Source of the DNA: Xenoacremonium recifei
Taxonomy: Eukaryota; Ascomycota; Sordariomycetes; Hypocreales; Nectriaceae
Direction: 5' to 3'
NCBI GenBank assembly: GCA_012184525.1
Contig: WOFQ01000006.1
Location: 558,001-622,000, forward strand
Length of the DNA stretch: 64,000 nt
Shown: positions 40,901 to 53,647 of the stretch, one piece after another
How the letters are laid out: each line of letters opens with the position of its first letter
Position numbering within the stretch: the stretch's first letter is position 1
Notes under the pieces: model-generated
The model's database searches: none
What the model was told of the DNA's origin: nothing
Seen by the model: only the letters and a program-made list of their open reading frames with translations
Made by a program: the position numbers and the translations under genes

Positions 40901-43900
40901 TTACTCACAAGCATCTGCCCGAAACGAACAACGGACCGCAAAAGGGTTGAACTCGGATCGCCGTCTGCAATTCCCGAGAGAAACAATCGCCGGCGAACAG
41001 CAAAGCAGATGGGATCTATATGTTGGCGACCCAATTTCATCAGGCATTACCTCTCATGACGGGCGATCTAACGGTCTCTGGCGCCTGTCCTTCATGGTGG
41101 TTCGCTGTTGCCGACGAGGCATGCAACCGAGTCACCCGAACAATGAAGAGCCAGGAAAGACTCCCGCTTTGCGCTGCGGGGTGCCCCAAGGCGTCCCCGC
41201 ATCGACAAATTCCAGTGGCATGCTTATCATGTTGGATTATTGTTTCCACGACAGCATATCTTCGAACTTTGTGGTCAAAACAAATTCCCTGTGGGCGAGA
41301 TACGCCGGTCAGGGACCAAGGATGGAGGAACGATATGATCGATGCATATCTCCAGGCAAAGGGGTTTTGAAGCTCGACCGGCCCCGGATTGTCTCCTAAG
41401 GCCGTCTCCAGCGTGTCGCCGGGGAGCGTTTAGCAATGGCAGCTGATTCGGTATCGAGAATGACTGGGCCGCGCCCACGAGGCAACTCATTGCCTCACCG
41501 TGCTGCTGCCTTGGCCCCCTTTTACGGAGTCCATCCAGCTCCCAAATTCGTGGCCGCAGGATCCTCACTGTATCGATGCCCGAAGCTCTCTGACCGCCTT
41601 TACAAAGTCCCTTTCGCGCGGCCAGTTTTGCGGCCTTGATGTGATGCACGTTACGCGATTCGAGTGGACGAAGACCGGACGATGAAAGTCACAAACTGTT
41701 AGCGCCACATTCGTCCATCAACGAGATTTCACCCGCCAGGCTGTCCTCGTTCCTCTGCATCCTCTCATTGGTGTCTTTTAGCCACTGTCGTTCAGGACTT
41801 CCGACATTTCGAGCGGTGAGAGCGGCTTCGATCTACCACACCTCTTTTTGATTTTTGGCCAAATGGGGTGGACACAGCCCACATCGTCATTTCTGCAACG
41901 TGTTGAACAGGCACCCTTCTCTTCATTGCCACAAAATCAAAGTAAGGGATGTTCTGGCGGACAACGCCGAGCTTGACAGCGGTGCTGACCGCTCACGAAC
42001 CTCACTGGTCGTCGGATGAGGCTCTGCGATAGCTCACAGGGTGCTCCACGATCAAACTCTGCAAGCCATTCATTTGTCCAACTCCTTGGGGTGCCCATAG
42101 AAGACATCTAGTCCCCGGATATGTGGGCACAGGCCAAGCGGATGGCTGAGAGGCTTCGCAAGCCGGCATGGCCTGAGGGGGCGGAGTGGACGAAGGATCT
42201 TTCAGTATCATTGGGCATCAAGTGCGGTCAAGGGGATCCCTCCCAAGTTCCCCAGGGCCTCCCTGTCTTCGGCAAACAAAAGCAAGTTTGTCACGGCTTC
42301 CAGTTGTTCACCGCCCAAGCCATCGCGAAAGTACTTACTAGGGCTGAGGCCATGTCTTCGTTGAGCCTATCAAGTCATAAGCCGGCGGGCTGGTCCGGGC
42401 CACTCGGTTTCGCTCGCCTCACTTCCCCAAGATGAGTGCGCCCCCCTTTCTTGATGGACGGACCCTGCCGCCTCTCAATGTACGAAGACAAGCAAATGAA
42501 AATCCACTTTCAGGAATTATGCCTCGGACAGCAACGAGTACAAAGCACGAGCGTCTGTCCAGCTGGTCGGAACTACCATAATATTATCGGGATGGCTCTG
42601 ATCCCCCCGTTGCAAGAGAGGTCCGTATGGAATACCCATGCTGATACTGTACAGGGACCGGGGGGCCAGTTCCTAGTGCCGGACGCGGACCGTCCGCGTA
42701 TTAGGCCAAGCGTGCAATCACCGATGATTCCTTTATCTCTCCGGTGCTCAGTGTGACTTGCTGAGCCCCGTGGCTTTGTAGTTGGTCTTGGAGGCAGTGT
42801 TGTTCTTCTCTGGCTTGACGAGGCGATCATCATGACTTCTTGGTGAAGACAACGACTTTGTTCAGTCTTACTACTAGCCAATAGAAGTACATCGCCGATC
42901 ACCACTACGGCTGCTGCCGTTAGAAAAGCATGTTTAGGGGGCCAAACTCTGCATCTCTTACCGAAAGACAAGCCGCGGGGCGCATGAGGTACAGCATATG
43001 CTGCATAAGCTCCTAGCGAGTGCCGTACCAACATAACCTACAGTTATGATTTCCCGCTTGATTCCACGTTCCTGTGTTTTGACAAGCAGGACACAACACT
43101 AATGATGCGACGGGGTAGTGAGAGACGCATTAAAGACTACAAACTCCCCGGTCATCGACGACGCTGGACCTGGCAAAATTGTTGCCGACATTTCCAGAAG
43201 TGACTTTAATTTTGTTACATCAGCATGAACCTCTGACGAACTATACTGTTGTATGTATCGTCCGGCTACTACAGTATGGCCAAGGATCACTAAATGAGAC
43301 TGGAATCAGTTGGGGAAAGGAGTGTTCAATAAGAAGACTGACATTTCTCATCTAGTAGTCACAAGATTTCCATAAATCGAAAGTACAAGAATGGTGGTCA
43401 GGGATTCGGCCATCAGAATCTAAGGATAGGCATGCCATCCACGGCTCTACGGCATATAAGAGATCATCAACCCATGGCATTCGAGAAAGGTGAAGTATCT
43501 ATCTCATGACACAGCATGTCTACTCAATTTCAAAGGCTACCAAGCACAGAGACGTTGAGATCTCGCAAAACGGTGGTACCCCTGTCCTGTGTGCACAAAG
43601 CGTTGCACGGTCTCGGAGTGGTTTTAGCAAGGGACGCCCCTGGCATTCACCCTGTGACAATCCCTGCAGCAGATTCGAGATTGAGAGTGACCAAGCAACT
43701 ACCATCCCGACGTTTCAGCAGCCCACAAGTGTCTTCCCTGGCAGAAACAAACAGTCGGTGAAGCACCTCCGATTCGGATCCGCATGCATGAAGACCACGA
43801 AGCGGGGAACCTCTGCTGTCGTGGGGGCTGAGGCGAAGCCGGAGCGGGATGGTAACCGTACCATGGCCCCGGATCAACACTTTCGAAATGTGCCCTTGCA

Positions 43901-44781
43901 GTGTGCAGAGACATGCATGCGAGCTTATCGGTTTTGATCCAGGCCTGAAGACAGACTGCAGGGGGTTGATGTGCCTCAAATCGGGTCTTCAAGGCAAGAT
44001 CAGGCTCACACGGTGGGTTTGTAGGCGAACTGCTCCATGTATATTCATACGCATCTTCTATTCGACGAAAGCTTTGTAAAGGACTCATAGAGGTGCCATT
44101 CTTTTAACACCGGTTTACTAACCTCCCAAATTACTGAGGCTAGTGTCTCGAACCGAAGACTGAGAACGCCAGACTCTTGCATATCCACGACCATGGCGTA
44201 AAGAGCCTCATTTTACTGGCCCAGCAAGCGCTCGAGGTGGTCTATGTTCCATTGGTGGTTCAATGGTGGTTCAAAAACTTTTATTTCATATGGCGAGCTA
44301 CATTGGTTCACCTCAATTTGACCACTGGGCCTAGGATGATACATCATATCTGAGCCACAGCAGGACTGCAGGTGGACTTGGGTGGCAATGGCCTACTTGG
44401 CATGGCCAATCCTGGCCTGGGTATAGGTACTCCATCCCGGCATCTTACTTACAGTTCCATCTGGAGACCATGATCCTGCAGGACTCCAGATTCCCAACGG
44501 TGACCAATCATGGAGTTGGAACCTCCTTGGCTTAGGTTCATGGCATGTGAGCTATGTTTGCTGTGATATGGGGCTGAGCTTAAACACTATTTGTACGACA
44601 CTCGGGCCCAAACGTTGTAAATAGTCGGGTCCGTCATATTTAGATTAGGGTCATCAACCACGGTTTCCAGTTTTCCTTCTATTACGATTTCTCTTCCAGG
44701 AATAGTCTTCAGCCAAGGCATCAAGAACCATTACCTAGTTCTTATGTTTGACATGGCACGTCATACTCAAGCCGAGTACAA
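37906..44781. other. 6.9 kb gene-poor region
   Basis: Many medium-length frames (up to about 200 codons, for example 40460-41059 and 40842-41399) overlap each other on both strands, but none shows a domain, a splice-consistent extension or transposase/reverse-transcriptase motifs. An (AAAG)n microsatellite lies at 38909-38930. A small tandem repeat of TGGTGGTTCAA lies near 44,252-44,275. Base composition is not extreme, so heavy RIP mutation is not obvious. The last 600 nt hold the 3' side of the sugar transporter gene. Confidence 0.45.
38909..38930 (+). repeat. (AAAG)n microsatellite
   Basis: About five perfect AAAG/GAAA units in a row. Simple repeat with no evident function. Confidence 0.8.
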
Positions 44782-46850
44782 TCAAACTTCCTTCTCGTCA
44801 CGGTCGCTCATGTGGCTGATTTGAGCACCAAATGCCATGTTCGACAGCCCGATCTCAGCATTGATCTCCTCCATGCGTTCCACGTCTGCCTGATGAACGC
44901 CCTCGCTACCAAAGATGATGTCCTATTGCCGTTAGATTAACAAAGATTAAGGTGTTGTGTTGCAGAACTTACCATCTCTTCAAGGGTTAGGCGCTTGGTC
45001 TCGGGGACAAAGAAGTAGACGAAGCCGGCGCCCATGAATGTGAGGAGTCCAAAGAGGATGTATGTGCCATAGGTAATGCCCTGAAGCATGTCCGGAGTGA
45101 CTTGACCGATGCTTGGAAGTCGTTAGTTCAGAGTCATCAACAAAGTGGCCAATTAGAGCTTACATGAAGTTGTTCATCCAGTTGCTCGATGCACCAATCG
45201 CAGTTCCGTAAGGACGAGAGCTGAGCGGCCAAATCTCTGCAATAACAATCCAGGCGCAAGGTCCCCAGCTGTATCCGAAATGCACGACAAAGAGCCAGAC
45301 CATGGCACAAGCACCCCATCCGGCGGCTTTTCCGGCAGCCCAGTCGTGTTGGTTCGTTGCGATGATGCCAGCAATGACGAAGTGACAGAGTGCCATTCCA
45401 ATAGCTCCAGCAATGAGTACAGGCTTACGACCGAGGCGATCAACCCAGAAAACAGCGGGCACTGTGGCGACAAACATGACAATACCGACAACACCAGTAG
45501 ACAGAAGGTTGACTTCGTTGCTGGTCTGGCCGAGGGACGAGAAGATGGTAGGGGCGTAGTACAGAACGGCGTTGATGCCAGTCCACTGTAACGATCGTTA
45601 GCAACACGTACTTGAGTTATCGCGGATTTCTGGCGGTACCTGTTGGAAGAACATAGTGATGCCCGCAACGGCAGAGCGCTTAAGCATCGCCCTAGTCGTA
45701 AAGCAAGACTTGATGGCCACGAACTGAAGTTTGAAAGTGTTCCAAGCACTGGGCTCCTGAAGATGGGGGAACATCTCAGCGATAGAACGCTTCTCAAAGA
45801 GCGACTGAGCCTTGATCTCGAGGAATTCCAGGGTCACAAGCTCGTGGTCCTCGGGCAGGCCCCGAAGCATGGAGAGGTTGCGACGGGCCTCCTCTTCGCG
45901 GCCTTTGTGAATCAACCAACGTGGAGAGAAGGGCATGAAAACCATTCCGACGAGAAGGACGAGGCAAGGGAGGATTTGGAGACTGATAGGAATCAGCCAA
46001 GCAGCTTCGGATTGCTGACCGCGTCCAGTGCCGCCGATGTAGTTGGTGCCACTGGATGATATAAGCCATTTTTGTAACAAGCAGTAGGATGTAATAGAAC
46101 TCACTAGTCGATCCAGAAACTGATCATGATACCGAAGCAGATAGCCAGTTGCTGGAGAGCAACCAGGGAACCTCGAACCTCACTGTAATCATGTTAGGAT
46201 ACTGCGCATGAAAAGGCTACTCTTGCTACTTACGGGGGAGCAACCTCGGAGTTGTAAATAGGCACAATCATAGCAAGACTTCCCACACCCATACCCCTGA
46301 GACTTGTTAGTACTTCTTTTGGAGAACGGAACTTGTTGAACTCACGTTACGAAGCGACCGCCCAGAATGGCTGAGGCTCCGGCTTGGATCGAGGTGATTT
46401 GAACGACCACACCAATGATAAAGACACAGCAGGCGACCAGGATGCTGTACTTTCGGGAGAGAGTATCAGCCATGAAAGAAGAGAGCAGGGTGCCAACCCA
46501 GGCACCGAGTTCGAGAATGGCAGTGAGCCATCCCTTCTTTGTCTGGCTGGCATTCGAATCGAAAGGATCGTACGGGCCCATATCTAAGTCGGGAAGTCAG
46601 GGCCGCGACATGACAACACAACAGGGTTATTTAAGCCAGACTTACGCTCTTTGAACGAGTTCATGGAGAGCACACCCGAGAACATGCCCTGGTTGTAACC
46701 GTACAGAACACCACCGATACAGGCAAAGGCAGCAATGGAGAATACACGGAAGTTCTTGAGCAGGGCGCGGAAGCCACTGTCGCCCATGAGGGCTTCGCGA
46801 CGCTTCAAGGCCGCATCATAGACGGCGGCGTTACCAGCTGGAGCACCCAT
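44782..46850 (-). CDS. MFS monosaccharide transporter (eight exons)
   Basis: Exons 46850..46646, 46583..46346, 46296..46234, 46182..46105, 46051..45640, 45585..45164, 45111..44973 and 44922..44782 keep one frame across seven introns and give 565 residues. Sugar-porter motifs appear in order: GGVLYGYNQGMFSGVLSM (TM1), SFMADTLSRKYS, GMGVGSLAMIVPIYNSEVAP, EVRGSLVALQQLAICFGI, FSPRWLIHKGREEEARR, FFQQWTGINAVLYYAPTIF (TM7), WVDRLGRKPV and the end VPETKRLTLEEMDIIFGS. About twelve membrane segments are visible. The QQWTGINAVLYYAP motif points to hexose or pentose transport, probably by proton symport at the plasma membrane; the exact sugar cannot be told. Seven introns contrast with the mostly zero- to three-intron genes around it. 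Upstream, 46,851-49,812 is empty, so its promoter may be long. Confidence 0.9.
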
Positions 46851-49812
46851 TTTTTGGTTATCAGAGTATTTAGAGTACTGTTGCTGCTGGACTCTGATCC
46901 TTCAGCTCCCTCTGTGATCAACACCACTAACACGACGACGCCAACTCATCATATATAAACGACTCTTCACCGAGAACATGACCGGCTAAATTGCAACTTC
47001 TCCATCATCTCCGGTTAATCAGCCTGCCCCGTCTTCAGCAGCTGGGGCCCCGGGGCCCCGTGGAAACATCTCGTCGGTTGAGTGAAGATCGACCCATCCC
47101 GAGCCCATCGGCGTGCACACCGGTGCCGGTCCGGGGATATGGTAGCAACTACGACGCTTTAGTCCAATCAGAGCCGACGAGGCTTTAACCCCAGAACCCC
47201 GGACGACGGGGAAGGGAGAACAGCCTAGGCGGAGGTATTCGGGCCTATACGGCGGCATGTGGGTTTGCGAGGCTCCATTCGGCCTCCTGAGCTCCGCTGG
47301 ATGATCAGATATGCCAGAGCATGGACGGCATATGCGCTTTAGGCAGAATCTCACGGCTGTTTAGGCTAAATTGCACGTGTCTCCTGACCCTCTCAAATAG
47401 CGCGACAATTACTCCGTAGTCTGGAGTATGGAGTAGAGATGGAGGCTGCTTCGTACTTTGATAGCGATCTGTGAGTGGACGACGCGGGTTCGGGGGGAGA
47501 TCCCAGCGAGACACATGGACAATCTCCGAACCCCCGATAATTCCCGTCTGGCTAGCAGAATTACAGTGTTAGTCAGACGTACAAGAAGAAGACGCGGGAT
47601 GGAGAAGACATGCAGGTTTTGACCCTTGGCTAATGGTCTCGACTCAGTGCGGCTCCGCTCAAGACCACGCCGCGCTTATTAGTAGCCTCAAGATCGTGCT
47701 TTGATATCCAGTGACTCGTTGAGATTGATACTTAACCTCGGTAAAGGGGATGTCTTTGGCAACATGGCCGCTGTCCTTGTTTTCGGCCCTGTATCTAAGA
47801 TAAGATCGGTGACTCGTGTCAGATATTCGCTGGCGAATTGCCGGGTTTGCCTCTTTCGACGTGAAGTAGATGTTGCTTTTCAATGGGTGCTCTATGTAAG
47901 AGCTCAAGTTGTCGTTCTTGACTAAGATATGCAGAGAGATTGTAGTAATACTATAAAGTTCAACTTGGCTGCGTAGGTGAGTCGTTATCAACTATCGTGT
48001 ATCTAGAAGGATGAGGTTAAGAGATCGAAACAGCCTAGTCTCACGATGCGGGCTAAACCAAGCAAGGACTTACTCCCCGTTGCCAAGTTGCCAAGATTCA
48101 TTGAGCATTAGGCGAATAAACAAAAAGAAGGCGGTAGCTTTTTCATGCCAAGAAATCAATGACTACTTCAGACAATTGACCAATTCTTAACTATGAGAGT
48201 TTGATGCCTTCTATGGCAACTTAGGTTGAATATCATTATTTCTTCTTGTTTTAGACTTGAAAAACCAGCACGAAAATGCTTTGGGTAAGTTCAGTGTACC
48301 GGGGAGTTTTCTTTTTCTTTCTGCTGTTCCTCGATTCCAGTGCTAACAGAGTAGATTCCAGCTCCAGCTTCCATCACACGCTGCGATGCGAACGACGCCG
48401 TCGGTCGATTTAGGCAATTAGAATAGTACAGGCACATCGTCCTCTCATCGACACTCCGAAAGGCAAAAGCTACAGACGAGACATTCATAGAACCTTACGT
48501 GGCTCCCGGAGTTCCCGAAAGGATCACCTCGACTTCTGACTTGAGTCCGAGGCCGACCACGATCAATAATCCCTCGACGGCACACAACCTCAGCAATGGC
48601 AATGCTTCGGGGAAGTCAGGTGCACAGGTTAGGGTTTTCGACCGTCCCATACTCGCCGGATCGAGAATCTAATGCTCGTAACATTTATCAAAGTGCCAAT
48701 CTGTGTAACATGGAATGCGGACGGACGGACGACTTGGAATGGATATACGGCGCACACAAGAAGTCCAGATTGTCCTCCGCAGAGCAAATCAAACCAGGCA
48801 ACAATCAAAGACCCTGCGAGGTTACGCTGCGATCGGAGTCTCCGAGACGATCATCTCAACTTATCCCCTGGTCGGGCATGAGACATGCGTGGCACAGAGT
48901 TTGAGAGTCTCAATGGCCTACCCATTCAGGAACAATGCTGCGACGGAATTAAGCTGGGGCTGCCATGTCCACTGAGTCTATTCCTACAATATCCAATCCC
49001 CAGCTTCAACTAGAGTCGTAATGATGACGGTGGCTCAACCCGTCGCGTGGAGAGTCGAGCAGGATCCAGTCATATTGCAGGGAGCTTGCCAATTGACGTC
49101 TGCCCAGAGGCAACCTTCTTTATGAAGGATGCCAGACGGACGCCCGACGAACCCTGAATAGATGCAAATCACTCCTGATGGATGCATCCCTTGGGGCTCT
49201 TTCATGCCAGAATACCCTACAGGTGACCCCAACGCGCAGATCGCGAATGCAGCGGATCTGGGGGATCGCAGGCAACGACAAAGAGAGCCGCGGGATGACG
49301 TCGCCAGTCGTTGCTTTAAACTGGTGAAGGATGCGCCTCTATTCCCGGCTGGGCATAAACAGCGCCGCTCCCCCCGCCGTCTTACCCGACCTCGACACCT
49401 CCAGCGCCCTGCTCATGGCGAATGCGCCAATGAGGTGTTATAGAGTCTTTGCGAATGACCTCATGGAAAGGATTCGGGGTTGGCGATCTCGCAACGCTGG
49501 TGAAGTCATATCACCTCAGCAGCGCTCGCGTGCGCGGCGGATGGCTGCAAACCCGGGCATTACTTACAACTGCGCTAGAGGGCAACCAACAATGGCGCTG
49601 ATCTTCGCGGGGGAACTTGCGGGGAGCGGTGGATGACGATGTTGGCGTGTCGAGGACAATGTATGTACTTTATAACGAGACTGTCCTGACTTAGACGTGA
49701 GACAAGCCAAGCCGCATCACGTTTGTAATGCTTGGGCAACTCGTGGCTTTCCAAACCGCACTAGAGTTCCCAATTGAATGACTTACATCCTCAGCAGACA
49801 ACCCTAAACAAC
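46851..49812. other. 3 kb divergent intergenic region
   Basis: Lies between the divergent monosaccharide and inositol transporter genes and presumably holds both promoters. A perfect 16-nt palindrome GGGGCCCCGGGGCCCC is at 47044-47059, and TACTCCGTA at 47410-47418. Short frames (for example 48596-48904 and 49162-49443) show no domain. No RNA gene was recognised. Confidence 0.45.
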
Positions 49813-51873
49813 ATGGAGAAGAAAACCGAGAGCCCCGATGCGGGCAACCAGGACTTCCTGGAAAACGCCCCCCGCCGCCGCGCCTCACACATCGCAGAGG
49901 AAGACCTCGCCAAGGAATTCGAAAACCCTCTCAGCGGACGCACCAAAGAGGAGCTAATGGACGATGTCGAAGACTTCTGCCGCCAGCACGACCTCATGGA
50001 CTTCATCGAAGACTTCCGCAAGGGCGCCCTCGTCGCCCAGACGCCCTCCGAAGCGCGCAACATGCCCGAGCTTGACACCGCCGATCGCGAGGTGCTCGAG
50101 CGCGAGGTCTCGCATCGCTGGTCGCAGCCGTTCATGCTGTACTGGCTGTGTGTCATGTGCTCGCTGGCTGCGGCCGTGCAGGGCATGGACGAGACGGTGA
50201 ATAACGGCGCGCAGGCGCTGTACTTGGCTGATCTGGATGTCGCGGGCGATAATGTCACGCGCTTTAGTAAGAGCGAGCAGTTGAATCTGACGGGCTTGAT
50301 CGTGGGCGCGCCGTACTTGTGCTGTGCGATCCTGGGTTGCTGGTTGACGGAGCCGATGAACCGCGTGCTGGGCCGTCGAGGCACCATCTTCATTTCCTGC
50401 GCTATTGCTGCTATTGCGTCTATTTGGGAGGGCGTTGCGAATTCCTGGGCCAATCTCTTTATTGCCCGCTTCGTGCTGGGACTCGGCATTGGACCGAAGT
50501 CTTCGACTGTCCCGGTGTATGCCGCTGAGTGTACGCCAGCTCCAATTCGCGGTGCCTTGGTCATGCGTAAGTAGTATTGTTGACTGATCGTAACGCATTT
50601 CTAACTACTGATTATAGAATGGCAAATGTGGACTGCTTTCGGTATAATGCTGGGCAATATCATGGGAGTGTAGGTGTTGCTTGGAACCCCTATTCGAACG
50701 TAGTCACTAACACAACACAGTGCGTTCGGTCCTTCAACCGGAATTGACCCTAACCTGGGCTGGCGTCTTATGCTAGGAAGCACTGTTGTTCTTCCTCTCA
50801 TTGTCTGTGCCCAGGTCTATTTCTGCCCCGAATCGCCTAGGTAAGTAGTCTCTTGGGAACTATGCATTGATTCATGGACTTATATGGTTACTAGATGGTA
50901 CATCCAGCATGGCAAGGTCTCCAAAGCTTTCCGATCTTTCCAGCGCCTTCGATACACCAATCTGCAGGCAGCCCGTGATACCTACTACACCTATATCGGT
51001 GTAGAGCTAGAACGGGAGGCGAATAGGGGCAAGAACCTCTTCACGCAGTTTATCGAGCTATTTACAGTTCCGCGTAACCGCCGCGCAACACTAGCTACAT
51101 GGGTGGTAATGTTCGGGCAACAATGGTAAGTGTTATCAACCCAGTCTCATTTAATGTGTACGGGCCTAATTTCCAAAACTAGGTGTGGTGTTAATATCAT
51201 TGCTTATTACTCTACGACCATTTTTATCGAATCGTCATACTCTACGACTTCGGCATTGTTGGCTTCGATGGGAACTGGAATCCTGAATTGGGTCTTCGCC
51301 ATTCCCGCTCTCTTCACCATCGATAGATGGGGCCGTCGAAATCTGCTTCTCTTCACGTTTCCCTTTTTGGCATTGACAAATCTCTGGACTGGACTCGGTT
51401 TCCTGGCACATAACAAGAAGCTTCGAGTTGGGCTCGTTACGACAGGAATGTACCTCTTTGAGGTCTTCTACTCGCCTGGTGAAGGGCCTGTACCATTCAC
51501 CTACTCGGCCGAGGCCTTCCCTGTCCATGTTCGAGACGTGGGCATGTCTTGGGCCACTGCGACTACCTGGTGCTTCAACTTCGTCATCAGCTTCACATGG
51601 CCACGCATGAGCAATGCCTTCACGCCCACGGGCGGCTTCGGCTTCTACGCGGGAATGTGTGTGGTGTTGTGGTTCCTTATACTCATGTTTGTGCCTGAGA
51701 CCAAGGCCTTGACCCTTGAGGAACTTGACCAGGTCTTTAGCGTTAGCACACGCCGACATGCCAGCTATCAGATCAAGTACGCTTGGTGGCACTTTCAGAC
51801 GTGGTTTCTGCGACGGAAGTTGGACCCCATGCCGCCGTTCTATCGTCACTCTGAAAAGCTCAATGAGGCGTAA
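49813..51873 (+). CDS. Myo-inositol transporter (Itr family, MFS)
   Basis: Five exons: 49813..50566, 50618..50669, 50721..50840, 50895..51125 and 51183..51873, with introns of 51, 51, 54 and 57 nt, giving 615 residues. The ATG at 49813 is the first in a frame otherwise opened by TTG. The long cytosolic N-terminus with ELMDDVEDFCRQHDLMDFI and FRKGALVAQ is typical of fungal inositol transporters. Then come VQGMDETVNNGAQALY (TM1), LGRRGTIFISC, VPVYAAECTPAPIRGALVMQWQMW, YFCPESPRWYIQHGKVSKAF, FGQQWCGVNIIAYYSTTIF (TM7), IDRWGRRNLLL and VPETKALTLEELDQVFSV. The WCGVNIIAYYS variant of the TM7 motif suits the Itr branch. It imports inositol with protons at the plasma membrane. The inositol substrate is inferred from the family. 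Convergent with the Atg22-like gene, 200 nt apart. Confidence 0.88.
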
Positions 51874-52072
51874 ACCAGTACGCCTGTCTCTCGTTACTTG
51901 GGTACCTTTAATATGATGATACCTCCTTGAAGGAGTTGAGGAGTTGAGTGTTTAGGGGAGATCATGACGGTGTAGTATACTCATGATACGTCATTCGTTA
52001 GTTTCAACTTAGTCTGTGCAAAACGAAGAATCTGTGCATATATCTATTCTAACTGTCGAGGCCGTGACACGT

Positions 52073-53647
52073 TTAATTATTATCCGACTCGCTCTCTGCC
52101 ATACGCGCCTTCTCCTGTACCAAGAAGGCCTCCTGTTCCCGCGCACTCTTGTCCAGGTCCAAAAATACCCAGATGCCGACAGCGCTCACCAAGCTCAGTG
52201 CAAATAAGAAGTAAAAAGGTGCGCTGTTGTTGCTACCACCGGGAGTCGCATCGATGATGGCGCTGCTGATGAGCGGGCCAATAAAACTGGACGCCTTTCC
52301 GATGATGTTGAAGACGGAGAAGAAGAGAAACTCATGACCGCGAGGAGTCACGGAGCTGATCATGATCTGCGAGTAGCTGTACCATGGGCAAACAAAGAGG
52401 CCATAGAACGCTTGGTACAGCCAAATCTCCCACACGTGCTTGAAGCCAAAGTTGTCGGTCCAGTTGCCAATCATGCCCCAACCGTCGAGCAAAATGATGA
52501 AGATCATGACAAAGTTAAACATCATCTTGGCGCTGAGGTCGTAGCGTTTCTGGATGAGCCAGAAGGCACCAATTCCCACAGCCTGGGCGACGATGCCGAC
52601 AATCAGGAGGTAGGTCAGAGTCAGGGTGTCGTAGCTGACGACCTGATTCTGGAGGGTTCCAATGACCGTGACGGTAGTATTGAGTGAGTCGCCGAGGAGG
52701 AAGTATCCTGCGAGATAGATGAGGCTCTGCTTGAGATGTCGAATTTGGGTAAACGCCTCCTTGAGCTGCCAAAAGCCGACTGTGACCATGTTCAGACCCG
52801 GCGGGACTTTCATACCCGGTCGTTTCTTCTCGAGGACGAACCACGGAATCGAGAGCGCCACCCAACACGCCGTGGCAAAGGCGATGAGGACCGATAGACC
52901 CCAGTTATTGTTGGCGGTGCTGGCATCGACGTCGACGCCGAACATGATGCCCACGATAATGGCGAGGATGACAACTTCGCCTACGGACTGGACGTAGAAG
53001 CCCACGTTGCTCAGTCTGCTCCGCTCAACCTCATCCTTGCGATCCATCTCCTGCTGCGTGATCTCGCCGTTCTCATACGCCGTCGCCGCCTCCTTCAGCA
53101 TCGGAGTGTTCCTCGCCAGCGACGGGAACGCCGCCGTCCAGTACGTCAGCGTGAGTTGATACGCGATCAATCCCACCATGTACAACCCCGTCGCGGTCCT
53201 CCACTGGTCCGCATGGTGCACGCCCAGCCAGCCAAAGCCGATGCCGTACGCGATCAGAGACCAGATCAGCAGGATCCAGCGCCGGCCCGTGCCGAAGTCG
53301 GCATACGCGCCGATAATCAGGAACAGCACGGCCTGGATGGCGAACGAGAGCCCGTTGGCGAGCAGCACGATGCTGTTGACGTCGCGGTCGCGGCCGGCGA
53401 AGCGCAGCAGGCCGGTGTCGCTGGGCGCGGCTTGCGAGAGGAGGTTCTGGAAGGCCGTCGGGCCAAAGTTGAACAGCGAGAGGCCATTTGCGCCGATGTA
53501 GTAAGTATACCAGGCCCAGATCTCCCATTTTGTCGTCTCGGGGACGTTGGACTCGACCAGGACGGGCGTCACGATGCCATTGTTGGTGACGCTCGCCTTG
53601 TCGAACTGCTCCTCCTCGCGGGAGGTTTCTGCTGGCCGGGGCTCCAT
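52073..53647 (-). CDS. Autophagy-related protein 22-like vacuolar transporter
   Basis: An intronless gene of 524 residues. The ATG at 53647 (MEPRPAETSREEEQ) is used because the ten codons upstream start only with TTG. Atg22 features are the opening TKWEIWAWYTYYIGANGLSLFNFGPTAFQNLL, an extended first loop, then GRRWILLIWSLIAYGIGFGWLGVH and the late PWYSYSQIMISSVTPRGHEFLFFSVFNIIGKASSFIGPLISSAI. Twelve or so membrane helices are visible. Yeast Atg22 exports amino acids, mainly leucine and others, from the vacuole after autophagic breakdown. Filamentous fungi often carry several Atg22-like copies, and this could be a paralogue with other cargo. The short tail, LVQEKARMAESESDNN, is acidic and soluble. 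Confidence 0.88.
   Translation of the reverse strand: MEPRPAETSREEEQFDKASVTNNGIVTPVLVESNVPETTKWEIWAWYTYYIGANGLSLFNFGPTAFQNLLSQAAPSDTGLLRFAGRDRDVNSIVLLANGLSFAIQAVLFLIIGAYADFGTGRRWILLIWSLIAYGIGFGWLGVHHADQWRTATGLYMVGLIAYQLTLTYWTAAFPSLARNTPMLKEAATAYENGEITQQEMDRKDEVERSRLSNVGFYVQSVGEVVILAIIVGIMFGVDVDASTANNNWGLSVLIAFATACWVALSIPWFVLEKKRPGMKVPPGLNMVTVGFWQLKEAFTQIRHLKQSLIYLAGYFLLGDSLNTTVTVIGTLQNQVVSYDTLTLTYLLIVGIVAQAVGIGAFWLIQKRYDLSAKMMFNFVMIFIILLDGWGMIGNWTDNFGFKHVWEIWLYQAFYGLFVCPWYSYSQIMISSVTPRGHEFLFFSVFNIIGKASSFIGPLISSAIIDATPGGSNNSAPFYFLFALSLVSAVGIWVFLDLDKSAREQEAFLVQEKARMAESESDNN

Noticed and set aside
40460..41399. Two overlapping 185-199 codon frames in the gene-poor region
   Set aside because: They overlap in different frames, show no domain, and neither has a splice-consistent extension.
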